A stretch of DNA of 64,000 nt from JBFAPK01 sp040676675 (GTDB taxonomy: Bacteria; Actinomycetota; Actinomycetes; Mycobacteriales; Micromonosporaceae). Shown piece by piece: positions 58,253-64,000 of the stretch; positions within the stretch are counted from its first letter, which is position 1, and every line of letters starts with the position of its first letter. The notes beneath the pieces are model-generated. The model was not told where the DNA came from. It searched no databases and saw only the letters and a program-made list of their open reading frames with translations. The stretch spans positions 1-64,000 of the forward strand of contig NZ_JBFAPK010000024.1 of the NCBI RefSeq assembly GCF_040676675.1, in the 5' to 3' direction. The position numbers and the translations under genes are program-made.

Positions 58253-58846
58253 CGCCGGTGCCGGTCACGCCCGGCCGTTCCGCCGGGCGCGGCCGGCCAC
58301 GCCCGGTGCATCGCTGATCACGCCGGGCCAGCGGTACGGTCAGCCGTTCGGCCGGCCGCCGGTCCGGCGAACCGCCGGATCCGGCGGCACGCACCGCTGG
58401 TTTCCCCCGGTACGGGCGGCCGGACCGAGCCGATCAACCTGGACACTCCAGCCGCAAATCGGGAGATCCCGCCGCCCGCGGCGGTGGCGGACGGGGTGGC
58501 ATACCCGCACGATGATGGATAAAGTCCCGGCCGTCCTCCCGGTCGGCCGTCCGGGTACTCCGGTCGGGCGGCCCCGGGCCGTCCGCGGAACCACCGTCGC
58601 GCGGCCCGGATACCGTGGGCGAGGGACGGTCGAACCGATCGGGTCACCTGCGGTGGTCCTCCATCGGCCCGTGTGCGGGCCGTCTATATAGAGCACGGCA
58701 TCGCGGGCGGGATGGTCTCCATCCCGCCCGCGGTGTGTTCCGGGCCGGCCCGCCCGCGGTGTCCCGCGCCGGCGATCCGGCCGCCGTCGCCACCGACCCC
58801 GCACCCGGCCCCCGGGTGGGACGCGCGGCTGGCAGAGTAGGACGGC
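58253..58846. other. 594-bp gap with hairpins and an AT-rich palindrome, no clear gene
   Basis: No convincing coding region lies between mqnC and menG. It holds a 7-bp-stem hairpin (58665-58682), immediately followed by the perfect palindrome TCTATATAGA (58683-58692), rare in such GC-rich DNA, and then a perfect 14-bp-stem hairpin with a 3-nt loop (58702-58732). The order could be terminator, strong -10, short RNA hairpin, or a small-RNA locus. A GC-rich open frame at 58513-58691 (59 codons) has no gene-like composition. Confidence 0.5.
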
Positions 58847-59557
58847 GTGACGAGTACCCCGCATGGCCGCCGCGCCAGCCTGGACAAGCAGCCGCACGAG
58901 GTGGCCGCGATGTTCGACGGCGTCGCCTCCCGCTACGACCTGACCAACACCGTCCTCTCCTTCGGCCAGGACCGCGGCTGGCGCCGGGCCACCCGGGCGG
59001 CGCTCGGGCTGGAGCCGGGGGAGCGGGTGCTCGACGTCGGCGCCGGTACCGGCGTCTCGACCGAGGAACTGGCCCGCTCCGGCGCGTACGTGGTCGGCGC
59101 CGACCTCTCCCTGGGGATGCTGCTGGCCGGCCGCCGGACCCGGCCGGAGGTACCGCTGCTCGCCGGGGACGCGCTCCGGCTGCCCTTCGGCGACGCGACG
59201 TTCGACGCGGTGACCATCTCGTTCGCCCTGCGCAACGTCGCCGACCCGGACGCGGCGCTGCGTGAGTTGGCGCGGGTGACCCGGCCCGGCGGTCGCCTGG
59301 TGGTCTGCGAGTTCAGCCAGCCGACGAATCCGCTCTTCCGGACGGTCTACCTGTCCTATTTGATGGGTTCGCTGCCGGCGGTCGCCCGGCGCGTGTCGAG
59401 CAACCCGGACGCGTACGTCTACCTGGCCGAGTCGATCCGGGCCTGGCCCGATCAGGCGGGCCTGGCCGGACGGATCGCCGGAGCGGGGTGGCGCGCGGTG
59501 GCGTGGCGCAACCTCACCGGCGGCGTGGTCGCGCTGCACCGGGCGGTACGTGACTGA
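58847..59557 (+). CDS. menG: Demethylmenaquinone methyltransferase
   Basis: A 236-residue class I SAM methyltransferase (UbiE/MenG) that makes menaquinone from demethylmenaquinone, the last methylation step. Marks are VAAMFDGVASRYDLTNTVLSFGQDRGWRR, the SAM loop VLDVGAGTG, ISFALRNVADPDAALRELARVTRPGG and LVVCEFSQPTNPLF. GTG 58847. Neighbours mqnC upstream and the menJ-like reductase downstream support this role. Confidence 0.93.
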   Translation: MTSTPHGRRASLDKQPHEVAAMFDGVASRYDLTNTVLSFGQDRGWRRATRAALGLEPGERVLDVGAGTGVSTEELARSGAYVVGADLSLGMLLAGRRTRPEVPLLAGDALRLPFGDATFDAVTISFALRNVADPDAALRELARVTRPGGRLVVCEFSQPTNPLFRTVYLSYLMGSLPAVARRVSSNPDAYVYLAESIRAWPDQAGLAGRIAGAGWRAVAWRNLTGGVVALHRAVRD

Positions 59558-59617
59558 TCTTTCATGACCTTTCGCCGTTTTCCGGTTATGGCCAGATTTT
59601 CCACGTAGGCTGCGCCC

Positions 59618-59923
59618 ATGGTGGGAACGTACAAATCGGACGGTGAAGATCTTCCGGTCGTGTCGGACGTGTCCGGCGCGCCGGACGACGGTACCGACGC
59701 CGCGGAGCTGATCACCCAGATCCGGCAACTGGCCGGGGCCGACCCGGCCGGGGTGCAGCAGGTGGTCAGCGACGTACTGGCCGCATTGGACCGGGCCACC
59801 GGGGGCGCGTTGCGCGACCAGTTGCCCGAGGGACTCTCGCTCGACTTGCCCGAGGGACTCTCGCTCGACGCGGCGTCGCCGAGCGCGGAGGCCGCGTCCG
59901 ACCGATCTACCTCTACTAGTTAG
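59618..59923 (+). CDS. Small acidic hypothetical protein
   Basis: A 101-residue acidic protein of unknown function. The middle part is helical (AAELITQIRQLAGADPAGVQQVVSDVLAALD), followed by a duplicated LPEGLSLD and a Ser/Thr-rich tail. TAGGCT (59606-59611) six nt before the ATG suggests a leaderless mRNA. It sits between menG and the reductase gene, and may be linked to them only by position. No signal or membrane segment. Confidence 0.6.
   Translation: MVGTYKSDGEDLPVVSDVSGAPDDGTDAAELITQIRQLAGADPAGVQQVVSDVLAALDRATGGALRDQLPEGLSLDLPEGLSLDAASPSAEAASDRSTSTS
59822..59869 (+). repeat. 24-bp perfect tandem duplication
   Basis: Units 59822-59845 and 59846-59869 are identical and encode LPEGLSLD twice near the C-terminus of the small hypothetical protein. 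Confidence 0.9.
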
Positions 59924-59978
59924 GGTCGCCTAACCGGCTGCCGACCTCGTAGCGGTTCTAGACTCCTCCCGAACTAGC

Positions 59979-59996
59979 TTGTGAAGCATTTCACGA
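59979..59996. promoter_or_regulatory. Rex-like operator
   Basis: TTGTGAAGCATTTCACGA matches the Rex operator pattern TTGTGAAN4TTCACAA at all but one position of the palindrome. Rex is the NADH/NAD+-sensing repressor that controls respiratory genes in actinobacteria (established). The site lies 20 nt before the ATG of the menJ-like gene, upstream of the nuo operon. Confidence 0.68.
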
Positions 59997-60015
59997 GCGA
60001 ACGGGAGGGGAGCAG

Positions 60016-61329
60016 ATGGCCACGGTCGAGCACGACGCCGATGTCATCGTGGTCGGCGCCGGTCCGGGCGGCTCCGCGAGCGCGTACCACCTGGCCCGGC
60101 ACGGACTGCGCGTGCTGCTGCTGGAGAAGACCGAGTTCCCGCGCGAGAAGGTCTGCGGCGACGGGCTCACCCCGCGCGCGGTCAAGCAGCTCGTCAAGCT
60201 CGGCGTCGTCGGCGCGGGCGGAGCCGCCCCTGACCGGGACCGGGCGGCCACCGCCGCGGCGGGCTGGCAGGTCAACAAAGGACTCCGGGTCATCGGCGGC
60301 GGCGTCCGGCTCGAACTCGACTGGCCCGAGCTGGCCAGCTTCCCGAACTACGGCCTGGTGCGTACCCGGCTCGACTTCGACGACCTGCTGGCGAAGCGGG
60401 CGGTCGCCGCGGGCGCCGACCTGCGTACCGGGGTCAACGTCGTCGCGCCGGTGCTCGACGGGTCCGGGCGGGCCGTCGGCGTCCAGGCCGAGGTCGGCCC
60501 GGGCAAGGAGCCGGCGACCTTCCACGCGCCGCTGATCATCGCGGCCGACGGGGTCTCCGGCCGGTTCCCGCTCGCGCTCGGCCTCGCCAAGCGGGAGGAC
60601 CGGCCGATCGGCGTCGCCGTCCGCCGCTACTACCGCTCGCCCGCCCGGCACGAGGACGACTACCTGGAGTCCTGGCTGGAACTGCGCAGCCGGGAGGGCG
60701 GCGACAAGCTGCTGCCCGGCTACGGCTGGATCTTCGGGCTCGGCGACGGTCGGGTCAACGTCGGGCTCGGCGTGCTCAACTCCTCGACCGCCTTCGGCAA
60801 GACGAACTACCGACGGCTGCTCACCGACTGGCTCGACGCGACCCCGCCCGAGTGGGGCATGAACGACGAGGCCAACGCCGACGGGCCGATCCTCGGCGCG
60901 GCGCTGCCCATGGGCTTCAACCGGGTGCCCCACTACACCCGCGGGGTCCTGCTCGTCGGCGACTCCGGTGGCATGGTCAACCCGTTCAACGGCGAGGGCA
61001 TCGCGTACGCGATGGAGTCCGGTGAACTCGCCGCCGAGGTGGTGGTGCAGGCGCTGGCCCGCCCGGAGGGTCCGGAGCGGGAGCGGGCGCTGGCCGCGTA
61101 CCCGGCGGAGCTCAAGGCCCGCTACGGCGGCTACTACCGGCTCGGCAACATCTTCGTGAAGCTCATCGGCAACCCGCAGATCATGCGGATCGCCACCAAG
61201 CACGGCATGCCACACCCCATGCTGATGCGGTTCGTCCTCAAGCTGCTGGCCAACCTGACCGACCCCCGAGGCGGGGACGCGATGGACCGGGTCATCAACG
61301 CGATGACGAAGGTCGTACCGGCCGTGTAG
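60016..61329 (+). CDS. menJ: Geranylgeranyl reductase-family flavoprotein (menaquinone reductase, MenJ-like)
   Basis: A 437-residue FAD-dependent reductase. The FAD motif VIVVGAGPGGSASAYHLARHG is at residues 10-30; CGDGLTPRAVKQL, AADGVSGRFPLALGL and LLVGDSGGMVNPFNGEGIAYAMESG are the geranylgeranyl reductase family motifs. In Mycobacterium the homologue MenJ saturates one isoprene unit of menaquinone. Position behind menG and before nuoA fits that role. ATG 60016 has GGGAGGGGAG upstream, and a Rex-like operator precedes it. Confidence 0.86.
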   Translation: MATVEHDADVIVVGAGPGGSASAYHLARHGLRVLLLEKTEFPREKVCGDGLTPRAVKQLVKLGVVGAGGAAPDRDRAATAAAGWQVNKGLRVIGGGVRLELDWPELASFPNYGLVRTRLDFDDLLAKRAVAAGADLRTGVNVVAPVLDGSGRAVGVQAEVGPGKEPATFHAPLIIAADGVSGRFPLALGLAKREDRPIGVAVRRYYRSPARHEDDYLESWLELRSREGGDKLLPGYGWIFGLGDGRVNVGLGVLNSSTAFGKTNYRRLLTDWLDATPPEWGMNDEANADGPILGAALPMGFNRVPHYTRGVLLVGDSGGMVNPFNGEGIAYAMESGELAAEVVVQALARPEGPERERALAAYPAELKARYGGYYRLGNIFVKLIGNPQIMRIATKHGMPHPMLMRFVLKLLANLTDPRGGDAMDRVINAMTKVVPAV

Positions 61330-61450
61330 CCACGGACGGGACGGCCTGACCGGCGCAAGTGGCCACCCCGGGCAGAGTCGCCCGGGAGCTTGTGAATAGT
61401 GTGAATTTCGGTAACCACCGAGGGCAGGGAAGGACGAGCAGGAGAAAACG

Positions 61451-61816
61451 ATGTCGCTCTCGCCTTACGTACCCATCATCGGGCTGTTCGCCATCGCTGC
61501 GGCGTTCGCGCTCTTCTCGGTCGGCGCCGCGCGCTTCGCGGGCCCGCTGCGCTACAACAAGGCCAAGCTCGACGCGTACGAGTGCGGCATCGAACCGAGC
61601 CCGGAGCCGGTCGGCGGCGGCCGCTTCCCGGTGAAGTTCTACCTGACGGCGATGCTCTTCATCGTCTTCGACATCGAGATCATCTTCCTCTACCCGTGGG
61701 CGGTGTCCTTCGACGCGCTGCCCATCTTCGGCTTCGTGGAGATGGTCCTGTTCATGGTCGCGGTCTTCGTCGCCTACGCCTACGTGTGGCGGCGCGGCGG
61801 GCTCGACTGGGACTGA
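61451..61816 (+). CDS. nuoA: NADH-quinone oxidoreductase subunit A
   Basis: A 121-residue membrane subunit of complex I with three transmembrane helices. The conserved loop KLDAYECGIEPSPEPVGGGRFPVKFYLTAMLFIVFDIEIIFLYPWA is complete. ATG 61451 behind AGGAGAAA. A half-site TTGTGAA at 61390 upstream lacks its partner, so Rex control from here is doubtful. First gene of the nuo operon. Confidence 0.95.
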   Translation: MSLSPYVPIIGLFAIAAAFALFSVGAARFAGPLRYNKAKLDAYECGIEPSPEPVGGGRFPVKFYLTAMLFIVFDIEIIFLYPWAVSFDALPIFGFVEMVLFMVAVFVAYAYVWRRGGLDWD

Positions 61817-61828
61817 GGGGAGGCACAG

Positions 61829-62496
<668 letters not shown>

Positions 62497-62500
<4 letters not shown>

Positions 62501-63291
62501 GCGCGCCGAGCGAACCGAACGAGCCGAAGACCGCGGCGACCGCGAGCGAGTCGACCGGGGGCGCCCCGAGCGAGCGCCCCGGCGGCGGCGTACCGGTGGT
62601 GGCCCCGCCGACCGGCGCCACCACCACCGCCCCCTCCGACTACCCGCCGGCCAGCCCGGCCGGACGCGGCATGTTCGGCATCAAGGGCTCCGGCGACACC
62701 TCCGGCTTCGGCGGCCTCGTCCGGCAGCGGGTGCCCGTGGAGGGGAGCCCCCGGCCGTACGGGAGCTACTTCGACGAGGTGCACGACGCGCTGCAGGAGG
62801 CGTACCCCGCCTTCTCGGACGCGATCGAGAAGGTCGTGGTCGACCGGGGCGAGCTGACCCTGCACATCCGCCCCGAGCGGATCGCCGAGGTCTGCCAGGT
62901 GCTCCGCGACGACCTGGCGCTGCGCTTCGAACTCTGCTCCTCGGTCTCCGGCGTCGACTACCTCGGCGCGGACCACCGGCGGCTGCACGTCGTCTACCAG
63001 CTGACCTCGATGACCTACCGCCGGCAGATCCGGCTGGAGGTCGCGGTCCCGGTGGAGAACCCGCACGTGCCGAGCGTGACGTCGGTGTACCCGACCGCCG
63101 ACTGGCAGGAGCGCGAGGCGTACGACATGTTCGGCGTCGTCTTCGACGGTCACCCGGCGCTGACCCGGATCCTGATGCCGGACGACTGGGAGGGGCACCC
63201 GCAGCGCAAGGACTACCCGCTGGGTGGCGTGCCCGTCGAGTACAAGGGTGCGGAGATCCAACCGCCAGACCGGCGGAGGTCGTACCAGTGA
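62497..63291 (+). CDS. nuoC: NADH-quinone oxidoreductase subunit C
   Basis: A 264-residue peripheral-arm subunit of complex I. The 30-kDa domain begins about residue 88 (YFDEVHDALQEAYPAFSDAIEKVVVDRGELTLHI) and ends PTADWQEREAYDMFGVVFDGHPALTRILMPDDWEGHPQRKDYPLGG, the family signature. The first 60 residues are a Ser/Pro/Thr-rich extension usual in actinobacteria. ATG overlaps the nuoB stop. Confidence 0.94.
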
Positions 63292-63334
63292 TGGGCGCGG
63301 GGACCCGAGCAATGGAGCGGAGCGAGGTGGCCTG

Positions 63335-64000
63335 ATGACGACTCCCGGATACGCGACCGAACGCGAGACGAGCGAGGGACGGGTCTTCACCGTCACCGGC
63401 GGTGACTGGGACACGGTCGTCGCCGGTACGGACCCGATCAGCGACGAACGGATCGTCGTCAACATGGGCCCGCAGCACCCGTCCACGCACGGCGTGCTCC
63501 GGCTCATCCTGGAGCTGGAGGGCGAGACGGTCCGCGAGGCGCGGTCCGTCATCGGATACCTGCACACCGGTATCGAGAAGAGCCTCGAGTACCGCAACTG
63601 GGTGCAGGGCACGACCTTCGTGACCCGGATGGACTACCTGTCGCCGATCTTCAACGAGACGGCGTACAGCCTGGCGGTGGAGAAGCTGCTCGGCATCACC
63701 GACGAGGTGCCGGAGCGGGCGACCACGATCCGGGTGCTGATGATGGAGCTGAACCGGATCTCCTCGCACCTGGTCTGGCTCGCCACCACGGGCATGGAGC
63801 TCGGCGCGATCTCGATGATGCTCTACGGCTTCCGGGAGCGCGAGTACATCCTCGACATCTTCGAGATGATCAGCGGCCTGCGGATGAACATGGCCTACGT
63901 CCGGCCGGGCGGCGTCGCCCAGGACGTACCGGACGAGGCGATCGTCAAGATCCGCGAGTTCCTGGCCATGATGCCGAAGCGGCTCAAGGAGTACGAGGAC
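63335..64000 (+). CDS. nuoD: NADH-quinone oxidoreductase subunit D (partial, runs off the window)
   Basis: The first 222 codons of the 49-kDa subunit that forms the quinone-binding site with NuoB. The diagnostic stretch VNMGPQHPSTHGVLRLILELEGE, GYLHTGIEKSLEYRNW, and MMELNRISSHLVWLATTGMELGA are present, read from ATG 63335 behind GGAGCGGAGCGAGGTGG. No stop occurs before the window end. The 43-bp space after nuoC is short enough for cotranscription. Confidence 0.94.
   Translation, partial: MTTPGYATERETSEGRVFTVTGGDWDTVVAGTDPISDERIVVNMGPQHPSTHGVLRLILELEGETVREARSVIGYLHTGIEKSLEYRNWVQGTTFVTRMDYLSPIFNETAYSLAVEKLLGITDEVPERATTIRVLMMELNRISSHLVWLATTGMELGAISMMLYGFREREYILDIFEMISGLRMNMAYVRPGGVAQDVPDEAIVKIREFLAMMPKRLKEYED

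Noticed and set aside
58340..59728. 462-codon minus-strand frame over the mqnC-menG gap and menG
   Set aside because: It is antisense to menG and low-complexity; the gap part has no codon pattern of a real gene.
61390..61408. Second Rex site upstream of nuoA
   Set aside because: Only one half-site (TTGTGAA) is present; the expected TTCACAA is replaced by a direct GTGAATTT.

Overview
The window is high-GC actinobacterial DNA and most likely comes from Micromonosporaceae (Micromonospora, Plantactinospora or Salinispora type). The pointers are very high GC, many GTG starts, chains of ATGA/GTGA gene overlaps, XRE/DUF397 regulator pairs, menaquinone genes of the futalosine pathway (mqnA, mqnC), and a menG / geranylgeranyl reductase / nuoABCD block. 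This assignment is by recognition, not by a search.

Layout. 0.2-16.5 kb holds accessory and stress functions: a secreted subtilisin-like protease, GNAT plus MFS exporter, an SDR, a secreted EEP-type nuclease/phosphatase, two SigJ/ECF41-like sigma factors with C-terminal SnoaL-like domains, a LUD protein, a DoxX / FAD-oxidoreductase / sigma operon, a TetR/quinone-oxidoreductase divergon and XRE/DUF397 modules with one DUF397 remnant. 16.6-21.5 kb holds an XRE-TPR regulator, a TetR/NmrA divergon with a double operator, and a sigma factor with a CU044_5270-type partner. 21.6-24.8 kb is a cobalamin riboswitch followed by a btuFCD-like ABC importer. 25.1-28.3 kb has two glycosyltransferase genes. 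28.4-33.4 kb has a NarL-type two-component system, an unusual DedA membrane protein fused to a serine hydrolase, and a membrane protein/winged-helix pair joined by a 29-codon bridging ORF.

The most notable block is 33.4-40.3 kb. Five minus-strand genes, each overlapping the next by 4 nt, start 18 nt after a tRNA-like gene. In transcription order they encode a zinc-ribbon SDR that lacks the catalytic Tyr, an RNase-inhibitor-type LRR protein, an ankyrin-repeat protein with an acidic tail, a MoxR AAA+ ATPase, and a vWA protein carrying an HEXXH metallopeptidase-like region. I recognise every fold but not a described pathway. A coupled AAA+/vWA remodelling or conflict-type system with LRR/ankyrin recognition subunits is the working idea.

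40.7-50.6 kb holds secreted serine hydrolases (one single gene and one tandem pair), a YCF48/BNR-like secreted propeller, a HelD-like RNA-polymerase recycling ATPase, an ArsR/MFS pair and mqnA. 51.0-54.9 kb is a complete paaABCDE phenylacetyl-CoA epoxidase operon. 55.2-64.0 kb holds a polytopic GT39-like protein, mqnC, menG, a small unknown protein, a menJ-like reductase behind a Rex-like operator, and the beginning of the nuo (complex I) operon; nuoD runs off the end. Together mqnA, mqnC, menG, the reductase and nuo make a menaquinone and electron-transport neighbourhood.

Many gene ends carry long GC-rich hairpins, several shared by convergent genes. No insertion sequence, prophage or CRISPR array was seen.
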